Shown: piece after piece, positions 17,650 to 25,716 of the stretch
Layout of the letters: each line of letters opens with the position of its first letter
Numbering within the stretch: the stretch's first letter is position 1
Assembly: GCF_012584455.1 (NCBI RefSeq)
Contig: NZ_JABAEB010000020.1
Coordinates: 1-57,588 of the forward strand
Source: Shewanella oncorhynchi
Lineage (GTDB): Bacteria; Pseudomonadota; Gammaproteobacteria; Enterobacterales; Shewanellaceae
DNA: 57,588 nucleotides
Direction: 5' to 3'
Notes under the pieces: generated by a model
The model's input: the letters and a program-made list of their open reading frames with translations, nothing else
The model's database searches: none
Told to the model about the DNA's origin: nothing
Position numbers and translations under genes: made by a program

Positions 17650-18945
17650 ATGCAACTTCCTCCAGTAATCCCGTTATTTGACTCATTTGAATTCATACAA
17701 GTTGGCAATAGTATTGTTAACCAATATATCACCCAAATTAGCATGAAAAAGGTGGTTGATGCGGGCTTAGTCATCGAGCATGCCAGTGATTGGCTATTTG
17801 AGCAAAAGCATAACGAAAACAACTATAAAGCTTATCGCAGTGAACTCACTACGTTTCTGCATTGGTGTTTTGATGTAGTTTCAATGTCTCCCATTCAAGT
17901 TACGCGCAAAGACATGAGCCGTTACGTTGATTATTGCCAAGCACCGCCGATAGCACTGATCGGTTATTTTAATGTGCCACAGTTTAAGTACGATAAACTG
18001 CATGATGAACGGGTTCCAAACTCGCAATGGCGACCATTTGTCGGCAAAAAACAACTCGGGCAAATCCAGCCTTATGTGTTAAGCGATAATGCGTTAAAAA
18101 CAAAAATGGCCATTTTGTCTTCGTTTTATTCGTATCTGACAAGTGAAGAATATTGTGAGCGGAATCCTGCTCAAATCTGGCTTAATCACAGTCGATTTGC
18201 AGCAAACAGGCAATATCAGCGTCAAAGTCATGAAGATGAAAATAGTCTCGCATTCACTGAGTTACAGTGGTCATATATTATGGCGACCGTTACTGGACTA
18301 GCAGAAGAATTTCCTGAGTTACATCAAAGAAGTTTATTCCTCGTTATATTGATTTATTGCTGTTATTTACGCATTTCAGATGTGTCTGCACGTGCGGGTT
18401 ATTCGCCGGTGATGAACCAGTTCAAACGTAATCAGCAAACGGGCATCTGGAGTTTTCATATTCCGTTGAGTAAAGGTGGTAAAAGACGCAGTGTTGCGAT
18501 TTCAAAAGCTTTGCTCGATGCATTAGTCAAATATCGTCAGTTTTTAGGATTAACGGATTATCCAGGACCAGACGAAAATCATCCTTTGTTTGTACGGCAC
18601 AAAGCTGCTGGACGCGGCCGAGATGTTGGTATCCTCAATGCCAATCTAGGCATTCGTCATGTTCGCGACGAAATTCAAAAAATAATTAATCTGGCTGCAG
18701 AACGTATAGAAATCGATGGCTTTACACAAGATGCGGCGCAGATGCGCAAACTTACTGCCCACAATATTCGTCACACCGGCATTACGCACGATATCAATAT
18801 CAACCGCAGACCGTTATCCCATGTACAAGCCGATGCTGGCCACGAAAGTATCGACACTACATCGCAATATTTGCACACAAGCCAAATTGAACGTCATGAA
18901 AGTGCATTCAACAAACCAATCGACCATTTGAAAGGCATAGAGTGA
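17650..18945 (+). CDS. Tyrosine site-specific recombinase (integrase)
   Basis: This 431-residue protein has an N-terminal SAM-like core-binding domain (about 50-170) and a C-terminal catalytic domain. The catalytic residues are visible: Arg in CCYLRISDVSAR, Lys in PLSKGGKRRSVAIS, HNIRHTG (His and Arg), GHESIDTTSQYLH (His and the nucleophile Tyr). All six are intact, so it may be active. The length is unlike short XerC/D. It marks the left end of the accessory region, but I found no flanking att repeats, so I cannot tie it to the copper module. It could instead be a core Shewanella gene. The ribosome site is weak. Confidence 0.8.
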   Translation: MQLPPVIPLFDSFEFIQVGNSIVNQYITQISMKKVVDAGLVIEHASDWLFEQKHNENNYKAYRSELTTFLHWCFDVVSMSPIQVTRKDMSRYVDYCQAPPIALIGYFNVPQFKYDKLHDERVPNSQWRPFVGKKQLGQIQPYVLSDNALKTKMAILSSFYSYLTSEEYCERNPAQIWLNHSRFAANRQYQRQSHEDENSLAFTELQWSYIMATVTGLAEEFPELHQRSLFLVILIYCCYLRISDVSARAGYSPVMNQFKRNQQTGIWSFHIPLSKGGKRRSVAISKALLDALVKYRQFLGLTDYPGPDENHPLFVRHKAAGRGRDVGILNANLGIRHVRDEIQKIINLAAERIEIDGFTQDAAQMRKLTAHNIRHTGITHDININRRPLSHVQADAGHESIDTTSQYLHTSQIERHESAFNKPIDHLKGIE

Positions 18946-19107
18946 TTAGATACAAAGCTGCGCACAATGTATATTATGTTAAATGCGTTCTATATGGTTC
19001 CCATTGCCGCTCTGTTTGTGTGTGGCTTGTCATTCCAAATGAGTTTTGTGTCATTTCGTGAGTCTGACTTTTGTTATTATATATCAAGGCTATAATTCAC
19101 TCCGCCA

Positions 19108-19138
19108 ACAGCTTTGCTCCATTATGGTGCAAAGCTGT
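19108..19138. repeat. Perfect 10-bp inverted repeat (hairpin)
   Basis: ACAGCTTTGC, an 11-nt loop, then GCAAAGCTGT. No poly-T follows, so it is not an obvious terminator. It lies about 160 nt after the recombinase gene and could be an att-like or structured element. Confidence 0.5.
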
Positions 19139-19292
19139 TCATCCAGAGCGCATTAAACTTTGTGTTTGCTGCTTTTTGACAAAGCGCATCTCACACGCAG
19201 CTATGCGAACACTTTTGAAGTATAGATGACGTGTTAGAAATGAATTTTATGAAACAATGCCCCAATCAAATTATGTCGCTCCATTAGAATGA

Positions 19293-19472
19293 TTACTTAC
19301 AATAATTCATCGGTTTACCAAGCTTAATTGAAATTGGTTCGTAGCTATATTTCCACTGCTTAATCTTACCTATTAATTTGTTGTAATGTTGATGACGTGA
19401 TTTATCAACATCGGAGTCGTTCGAACACATCACCAGTTCCACTTGACTGTATCTTAAACAATTTAATCGTCG
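19293..19472 (-). pseudogene. Unknown gene fragment (minus strand)
   Basis: An open stretch of about 59 codons bounded by stops includes MCSNDSDVDKSRHQHYN and ends KLGKPMNYCK. Its composition is like coding sequence but it has no convincing ribosome site or start. I do not recognise it; it is most likely a leftover 3' end of a gene. Confidence 0.35.
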
Positions 19473-19944
19473 CTACGTGAATGCTTTGGTATATTGGACT
19501 CGCAAACTAGCCAGAAACACCTAGCAACGCGCTTATGCTTGTCCCAAAAGTCACAATAAAATACTAAGATGTTGCCGATTTTGAGCCGCTATGGACATAA
19601 ATATGTCATTTTCAGGAGTTTTTATAGATATCGAGTGAAGCGCCCTAACCTTCTTTGGGACAAAAAATCATTATGTGTACTAGCTCATATATGAACTGAC
19701 AGCGTTGATTAAATTGCTAGACTTAATCGGACAATCTCAACTCGACCCCACCCAGCTCATTTCTGGACATTTTCAAGTTAGACTTTTAGCTCGAATTAGT
19801 GAATTTAGAATTAAAATTTCTATGGATAACGCCTACTTAAGCGGTTTAACCTCCATAACTTCTGAGTAGCTTAATGTTGAACAGTTACGGTTAGTTATTA
19901 ATACGAATGACTTTTAAATGGGATTGATATCCATAACACTGCCC

Positions 19945-20815
19945 CTGATAGCGTGTTCTGGTCTAATCCCATCGGACACTTAACTTTGAGACAGTATGGT
20001 CAATAAATTAAGAGGTCAATATGAGTCTGAACAAATCACATAAGAGTTATCCGCAGGCATTTAAGGATGAAGCCGTCTTGATGGTGCTGGAGCAAGGTTA
20101 TAGCGTTGCCGATGCGAAAAAGCCTCTTGGAGTTAGCACTAGTCTGCTTTACAACTGGAAGGAAAAACACGAAGCCTTGTAGCAAGGCCTTACCTTAGAA
20201 TAGACTGAACGTAATGAGTTGAAGAAATTTCGTATATAAAAAAATTATTACGCATGGAGAAAGAAATGATAAAAATACCCAAGGGGCACACCGAGGCCAG
20301 CGCCTTCTTTGCGAGAGAAATAATGAAGTAAAATTTAGTTTCATCAAACAGCAATCTAACCGGTTTCCCACAACACTGTTATCCATCGTTTCACACTGAT
20401 TCTACTGACCAGCATACTTGCGAGAGCGGTACGAGAATTACCTTCGCTGAAATGGAGTAAGCCTAAATAGCGCCTACGTTTGCGTGCACTTTTCTCCGAT
20501 TTACTAAGGCTACGATGTTCGGATTATTCATATTTTTTATAATTAAAAAGCGAATATCAATTAGGCCACATAATTAATGTAAATTGTATTGCTGGCGTTG
20601 GCTTTATACCTGGGCTGAAAAACAAAAAATGATTATCGCGCTTAGCGTAATTTTATTGAACATTCATCATATAGGTCATCCTCTGGAGCTGGTTTTGATT
20701 AGTATTGGTTCTTGTACAGAACTTGATGATTGTGCTTTTTGGGCTTCTTCGATGCGTAAGTCAATAGTGGCAACTAACTTGGAAAACGCCGCCATCGAAG
20801 AAGCTCACGAGTTAG
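19945..20815 (+). mobile_element. Decayed IS3-family insertion sequence (left copy)
   Basis: An end-like sequence (GTTCTGGTCTAAT, then CACTTAACTTTGAGACAG to about 19998) is followed by orfA and scattered orfB remains. Stops, frameshifts and lost segments run up to the 3' end of cueR. Identifiable orfB pieces include KFSFIKQQSNRF and an approximate GWRWLYL match. The end sequence recurs in inverted orientation at 30935-30990. Confidence 0.65.
20021..20182 (+). pseudogene. IS3-family OrfA fragment, prematurely stopped
   Basis: The fragment is 53 codons, beginning MSLNKSHKSYPQAFKDEAV, with the helix-turn-helix YSVADAKKPLGVSTSLLYNWK, then a stop at 20180-20182. The frame continues in broken form to about 20333 (ERNELKKF, then after a frameshift RMEKEM and ASAFFAREIMK), which matches the C-terminus of IS3 OrfA. 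It is a dead transposase. Confidence 0.75.
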
Positions 20816-21298
20816 TCACCGTGGCGGACGATGGCGTGACGAGGCGGGTGTGTCACTCCCAAATCGAGGTGTTCTATGTGGAACTTGCGAACGTTCTTTA
20901 GCTGCAGCGCTTGGCTCAGCCAAATCCGCAAGGATCGGGCAATCCGGGCGGCCATCGCCATGGCAATTTTCAGCTAGCTGCTCGAGCGTTTGCACCATAG
21001 CTTGTAGTTCAACGATCTTCGCCTTCAGTCCGTCGGCATGGGAGAGCGCCAACGCCTTAACGTCGGCGCTCGCGCGATCTCGGTTGCACCACAAGACCAA
21101 GAGTTCCGAGATTTGTTCGACAGAAAAGCCAAGGTCGCGTGCGCGACGGATGAAGCGAAAGCTTTGCGCGTCCGCCGAGTTGTAATTTCGGTAGCCAGCA
21201 TCAGAACGGTTAGCTTTGGGTATCAAGCCAATCTGTTCGTAGTAGCGAATCATCTTCGCCGAGATGCCGGACAACTTGGCTGCTTGACCAATATTCAT
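20816..21298 (-). CDS. cueR: CueR-type MerR copper-responsive regulator
   Basis: This protein has a MerR helix-turn-helix (MNIGQAAKLSGISAKMIRYYEQIG) and the CueR metal loop at the end of the dimerisation helix, CHGDGRPDCPIL, with two cysteines spaced to bind Cu(I), Ag(I) or Au(I). It activates promoters with a 19-bp spacer; three such promoters lie in this region. The tail after the metal loop (about 40 residues, ending PPR) is longer than in E. coli CueR and runs into the IS remnant. The base composition is GC-rich like copA and the RND genes, unlike the host. AAGGAGAGA sits before the start; I chose the second of two ATGs. It is probably co-transcribed after copA. Confidence 0.88.
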   Translation of the reverse strand: MNIGQAAKLSGISAKMIRYYEQIGLIPKANRSDAGYRNYNSADAQSFRFIRRARDLGFSVEQISELLVLWCNRDRASADVKALALSHADGLKAKIVELQAMVQTLEQLAENCHGDGRPDCPILADLAEPSAAAKERSQVPHRTPRFGSDTPASSRHRPPR

Positions 21299-21318
21299 CA
21301 TTCTCTCCTTCTAGTAAA

Positions 21319-21582
21319 TTAATCAAATACGCCCAAAAACTTAGGTTTACCTACGCACAGATATTTCTCTGGGCGTAAAGAACACGTCGGCATACAGGTA
21401 TTCAGATCGCATTCATGTTGTCTATATTCCATCTGAAGATTGCTCAGAGCTAATGTGGTGATCAAATGCATATAGTCCCGCCACACCTCAGGTGTGACGA
21501 CTCTTGCAGTGGCAAAGAGATGTTCTCGGGCGTCGCTATAATCGTCCTTGAGGTGATCCAAGGGCGTATTTGGTGAAAACAT
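21319..21582 (-). CDS. Unknown 87-residue cysteine-rich protein between copA and cueR
   Basis: The protein begins MFSPNTPLDHLKDDYSDARE. A strong ribosome site (AAGGAG) lies before ATG 21582, so I chose it over the in-frame ATG at 21603. The N-terminal two thirds are helical with His and Trp; the C-terminus has HECDLNTCMPTC and a further Cys in YLCVGKP, four cysteines in total, a plausible metal site. I do not recognise a family. It is less GC-rich than copA and cueR around it. The position inside a copper operon suggests a copper-binding or accessory role; that is inference. Confidence 0.6.
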   Translation of the reverse strand: MFSPNTPLDHLKDDYSDAREHLFATARVVTPEVWRDYMHLITTLALSNLQMEYRQHECDLNTCMPTCSLRPEKYLCVGKPKFLGVFD

Positions 21583-21665
21583 GTTGTGTAACTCCTTCAA
21601 CAATATTCGTCTACCAAGCGTGACTTTTGCGCTACCACCCCAAAAGCCAATGACTTGGTGTGGGT

Positions 21666-24173
21666 TTAAACCATCATCGGAGCCCTGAAACGCTTGAGTC
21701 GGAGCGCGTTGCCGAGCACAAATATACTGGAAAGTGCCATTGCGGCCGCTGCGAAAATTGGCGAAAGCAAGGTGCCATTCAACGGGTAGATCGCACCCGC
21801 CGCAACCGGGATCAACACGGCGTTGTAGGCGAAGGCCCAGAAAAGGTTCTGCTTAATGTTACGGATCGTGGCCTGACTAAGCGCGATCGCATTCGTCACT
21901 CCACGCAAGTCGCCCGACATTAGCACCACGTCAGCAGCTTCTATCGCTACATCGGTTCCCGTGCCGATAGCGAGCCCAACATCAGCTTCGGCGAGTGCTG
22001 GCGCGTCGTTGATACCGTCTCCCACGAAGGCGACTTGCGCGCCATTGTTCCGGAACTTCTTCAGCGCCTCGACTTTACCATCGGGGAGGACCTCGGCTAA
22101 GACTTCATCGATGCCAAGCTGCTCGGCAATCGCCGCAGCGGTCGCCGCATTGTCGCCAGTGATCATCGCGACTTTCAGCCCGAGCGCGTGCAGCGCCTTG
22201 ATTGCTTCGGGCGTTGTTTCTTTGATTGGATCTGCGACTGCAATCACCGCTGCCAAGCGGCCGTCGATCGCGGCATAAAGTGGGCTCTTGCCTTGCTCGC
22301 CGAGACGCAGGGCGGTGGACTGCAAGCTCGACACATCCAGACCGAGCTGCGTCATAAACCGATCCGCACCGACGGCGACGGTACGACCTGCGACCTTGGC
22401 CGACACGCCGAAGCCCGGTGTTGCGTCGAAGCTCTCGATAGGTGCAAGGGTGAGGTTCAACTGCTTTGCGGCTGTGACGATCGATTCGGCAATCGGGTGC
22501 TCGGAGCGGGTCTCGACGGCCGCAACAAGAGCAAGAACTTCGTTGTATTCAAATCCCTCGGCAGGCACGAGATCGGTCAGCTCGGGGCGTCCTTTGGTCA
22601 GCGTGCCGGTTTTGTCGAGCGCAATAACGCTCACATCGCGCAACGCCTGCAAGGCTTCGCCCTTACGAAAGAGTACGCCGAGCTCGGCCGCACGGCCGGT
22701 GCCAACCATGATTGAGGTCGGCGTTGCCAGTCCCATAGCGCACGGACAAGCGATAATAAGAACCGCGACCGCATTAACGAGCGCAAAGGTCAACGCTGGG
22801 GACGGGCCGAAGATTAGCCAGACTAGGAAGGTCAGCGTGGCAGCTGCCATCACCGCTGGGACGAACCACATGGTCACTTTGTCGACCAGCGCCTGGATCG
22901 GCAGCTTTGACCCCTGCGCTTGCTCGACCAGACGAATGATCTGCGCGAGAACAGTATTCGTGCCGACCTTGGTGACGCAAAAACTGAAAGCGCCCGTCTT
23001 GTTGATAGTGCCACCGACAACTTCGGCTCCCACCCCTTTAGATACGGGCACCGGCTCACCGGTGATCATGCTCTCGTCAACATAAGAGGCACCTTCAACG
23101 ACTTCGCCGTCGACCGGAATCTTCTCGCCCGGACGAACGAGCACTATGTCACCAGTCATCACCTGATCGAGCGGTATTTCGAACGTTTCGCTGTTGCGCT
23201 GGACGCGTGCGGTCTTAGCCTGAAGTCCGACGAGCCGCTTGATCGCTTGCGAGGTTCGCCCCTTGGCGCGCGCCTCCAGCATGCGTCCGAGCAGGATCAA
23301 GGTAACGATGACAGCAGCAGCTTCAAAATAGACGTTGGCAGTGCCTTGCGGCAGCGCTTCAGGGGCAAAGGTTGCGACGATCGAATAACCATAAGCCGCC
23401 GCGGTGCCGACCGAGACCAGTGAGTTCATGTCGGGAGCACCACGCAGCAACGCCGGTACCCCTTTTAGGAAGAAGCGCAGACCCGGACCGAACAGGACCA
23501 GGGTGGCGAGCACGAACTGCACATACCAGTTGGTCTGTTGCCCCAGAACCCCCATCACCCAATGATGCATGGCGGGAATAAGGTGAGAGCCCATCTCAAG
23601 GATGAATACGGGCAAGGTGAGGATGGCTGCAGTGATGAAAGAACGTCGCAGTGCCCGCGCCTCGCTCTCACGACGCTCAGTGTCCTGATCGCCAGCATTC
23701 GCCGTTTCGGCGGACAAGCGACGGGACTTGTAACCCGCCTGTTCGACAGCGGCTTCAAGATCTGCCGTGGAGACGACCCCTGCAAAATGGCGCACCCTCG
23801 CGCGCTCGGTCGCCAGATTTACAGTGGCTTCGAGCACACCCGGAATTTTTACGAGCGCTTTCTCTACCCGGCCCACACACGATGCGCAGGTCATGTCCTC
23901 GATCGCCAACTCGATGGTCTCTTCGCGAATGGTGTAGCCAGCGTTCTGAATGGCGTGGACAACCGCCTGCGGATCGGCTACGCCGGTGAAAGTCATGTCG
24001 GCGCGCTCGGTGGCAAGATTGACCACGGCCGTCTGCACCCCAGGGACCGCTTTCAACGCTCGCTCGACACGGCCGACACATGATGCACACGTCATGCCTT
24101 CGACAGGCAGGCTCAGACGAGTGCCTGCGGACACGGATTGATTGGCGTTTTGTGGCAAGGAAACAGAAGCCAT
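21666..24173 (-). CDS. copA: Cu+-exporting P1B ATPase CopA
   Basis: This 835-residue protein begins with two heavy-metal domains, GMTCASC (Cys about 29/32) and DMTCASC (about residue 97), followed by eight membrane helices. Motifs are intact: TGE in actuator, CPCAMGLATP in the channel, phosphorylation DKTGTLTKGRPE, and GDGINDAPALAEADVGLAIG. It pumps Cu(I)/Ag(I) from the cytoplasm. The promoter has the CueR layout (24205-24235). GC-rich composition and codon use differ from the surrounding Shewanella genes and from the chromosomal ccoI. Confidence 0.95.
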   Translation of the reverse strand: MASVSLPQNANQSVSAGTRLSLPVEGMTCASCVGRVERALKAVPGVQTAVVNLATERADMTFTGVADPQAVVHAIQNAGYTIREETIELAIEDMTCASCVGRVEKALVKIPGVLEATVNLATERARVRHFAGVVSTADLEAAVEQAGYKSRRLSAETANAGDQDTERRESEARALRRSFITAAILTLPVFILEMGSHLIPAMHHWVMGVLGQQTNWYVQFVLATLVLFGPGLRFFLKGVPALLRGAPDMNSLVSVGTAAAYGYSIVATFAPEALPQGTANVYFEAAAVIVTLILLGRMLEARAKGRTSQAIKRLVGLQAKTARVQRNSETFEIPLDQVMTGDIVLVRPGEKIPVDGEVVEGASYVDESMITGEPVPVSKGVGAEVVGGTINKTGAFSFCVTKVGTNTVLAQIIRLVEQAQGSKLPIQALVDKVTMWFVPAVMAAATLTFLVWLIFGPSPALTFALVNAVAVLIIACPCAMGLATPTSIMVGTGRAAELGVLFRKGEALQALRDVSVIALDKTGTLTKGRPELTDLVPAEGFEYNEVLALVAAVETRSEHPIAESIVTAAKQLNLTLAPIESFDATPGFGVSAKVAGRTVAVGADRFMTQLGLDVSSLQSTALRLGEQGKSPLYAAIDGRLAAVIAVADPIKETTPEAIKALHALGLKVAMITGDNAATAAAIAEQLGIDEVLAEVLPDGKVEALKKFRNNGAQVAFVGDGINDAPALAEADVGLAIGTGTDVAIEAADVVLMSGDLRGVTNAIALSQATIRNIKQNLFWAFAYNAVLIPVAAGAIYPLNGTLLSPIFAAAAMALSSIFVLGNALRLKRFRAPMMV

Positions 24174-24204
24174 TGAACTACTCCTTAAATGTTGAGTTAA
24201 AAAA

Positions 24205-24235
24205 AGCTTAATGCTTCCAGCTATGGGAAGGTCAA
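24205..24235 (-). promoter_or_regulatory. CueR-type promoter of copA
   Basis: On the minus strand: TTGACC (-35), a spacer of exactly 19 bp, TAAGCT (-10). The operator is CCTTCCCATAGCTGGAAG, close to the classic CueR dyad. A 19-bp spacer is diagnostic for MerR-type activation. Confidence 0.88.
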
Positions 24236-24249
24236 GTCCTATATGTGAT

Positions 24250-25716
24250 TTATTTCACGACGCGTCCGTTCGAAATGCCGTCTGCACCACTGCAGTCCTG
24301 CTCCGCCTGCGCGCAGATCTCCCAGCCGCCACCCAGCGCCTTGTAGATGCTGACAACGGCAAGCCGTTGGTGGGTGCGAGCGATTGCCAGCGCACGCCGG
24401 CTTGCAAAGTCGGACCGTTCGGCTTCGAGCACATCAAGGTAGATGCCTTCACCTGCTGAGAACCGCACACGGGCAAGACGAGCCGCCTCGCGATTTGCGG
24501 CTGACTCAAGCAGACGCAGCTCAAGCGTGCTACCCGCGGCACCATAGGCTTTGAAGGCATCCTCGGTTTCCTGCAGTGCGCGCAACACGGTCTGGTCGTA
24601 GACGATCAACGCCTCTTGGGTACGAGCCTCGCTGGCGGCGATGCGGGCACGCACGCGCCCAGTATCGAAAAGAGACCAGCGAATGACTGGGCCGAGGAAG
24701 CTGGACAACACTCCGGAGCCATTTACTTCATCGAGACTTCCAGCAACGAGCCCGATTGAACCATGCACTTGGATCTCGGGGTAGAGACCAGCCGTCTCGA
24801 ACCCAATCCGAGCGGTCGCCGCAGCGAGAGTCCGTTCAGCCGCCGCAATATCAGCACGCCGAGAAAGGAGTGCTGCGGGATCGCCCACGGCGATTATTCG
24901 AACAGCAAGCGCTTCACGCGCAGGCGTTACAGCGGGTGGTCTAAACGTCTGGGGCGTTTCGCCAAGAAGGATGGCCAGTGCATTGCTGGAGGCCGCACGG
25001 CGGCGCTCCAATTCGGGCACGGCCACCTCGACATGGTGCAACAAGGCCTCGGCACGGAGCTGGTCGAATTCGCTGGCAGAACCGGCGTGCACGAGACGTT
25101 CGACCAGGCTCAGGCTTTCGCGCTGGCTTTGGCTGATGTCGGCGGCTACAGCTAGTTCGGCCTCGATACCGCGTAGCTCGAACCAAGTGGCAGCCACCGC
25201 AGCAGCGACCCCCGCCTGCACACCACGCAGCAGAGCCTCGCGGGAGCCTGCTTGCGCCTGAGCGGCCTCCACCGATCGCCGCACACGGCCAAAAAGATCG
25301 ATTTCCCAGGAAGCGTCTACCGCGCCGCGATAGGTTTCTATCTGACGCGACTGACTATGGGGCGTCTCGACCTCACTCCGGCGACGGTTCTCATAACCAA
25401 GCTCAGCGCCACCGCTCGGCAGGAAGCCCTGACGGCTCTCACCCAACATGGCCTTTGCCTCTTCGATCCGAACGACAGCGATACCTATGTCATGGTTCGC
25501 CGCGAGCGCCCGCTGGATCATGATGTTCAGAGCTGGATCGTCGAAGGTGCCCCACCACTTCACCTCAACGGCCCCTGTTCCAAGACCGGCGGGAGGCTCA
25601 CTGAAACTGGTCGGAAACTGCGATGAAGGTAGTGAGTAGTTTGGGCCCACCGCCGTGCATCCAGTCAAGATGAGCGCACTCAGGGGTAACAGAACTGCTT
25701 GGTAGGGACTTCTCAT
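24250..25716 (-). CDS. RND efflux outer-membrane factor (NodT family, OpmE-like)
   Basis: This 488-residue TolC-type lipoprotein has the lipobox LILTGC (Cys about 20) followed by TAVGPNY, the usual start of NodT-family outer-membrane factors. The two repeated coiled-coil halves (for example SWEIDLFGRVRRSVEAAQAQ and RWSLFDTGRVRARIAASEAR) are visible. It forms the trimeric exit duct for the pump encoded upstream. The start overlaps the end of the RND gene by 4 nt, and it ends 76 nt before the copA start. Confidence 0.9.
   Translation of the reverse strand: MRSPYQAVLLPLSALILTGCTAVGPNYSLPSSQFPTSFSEPPAGLGTGAVEVKWWGTFDDPALNIMIQRALAANHDIGIAVVRIEEAKAMLGESRQGFLPSGGAELGYENRRRSEVETPHSQSRQIETYRGAVDASWEIDLFGRVRRSVEAAQAQAGSREALLRGVQAGVAAAVAATWFELRGIEAELAVAADISQSQRESLSLVERLVHAGSASEFDQLRAEALLHHVEVAVPELERRRAASSNALAILLGETPQTFRPPAVTPAREALAVRIIAVGDPAALLSRRADIAAAERTLAAATARIGFETAGLYPEIQVHGSIGLVAGSLDEVNGSGVLSSFLGPVIRWSLFDTGRVRARIAASEARTQEALIVYDQTVLRALQETEDAFKAYGAAGSTLELRLLESAANREAARLARVRFSAGEGIYLDVLEAERSDFASRRALAIARTHQRLAVVSIYKALGGGWEICAQAEQDCSGADGISNGRVVK

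Larger units (their letters stand above)
18946..19944. other. AT-rich, mostly non-coding stretch with decayed fragments
   Basis: No intact gene is present. Visible items are a 10-bp perfect hairpin at 19108-19138 (ACAGCTTTGC/GCAAAGCTGT), a minus-strand open stretch at 19293-19472, and an inverted pair TTGTCCCAAA (19539-19548) / TTTGGGACAA (19654-19663). A plus-strand open stretch at about 19692-19870 has two in-frame hydrophobic stretches but no recognisable motif. This looks like decayed mobile DNA. Confidence 0.5.

Noticed and set aside
19108..19138. Hairpin considered as an integron attC site
   Set aside because: No RYYYAAC/GTTRRRY core sites and the recombinase is not IntI-like by eye.
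22188..24141. Several long open frames on the plus strand opposite copA
   Set aside because: They lie opposite an intact ATPase in GC-rich DNA and have no ribosome sites or motifs.
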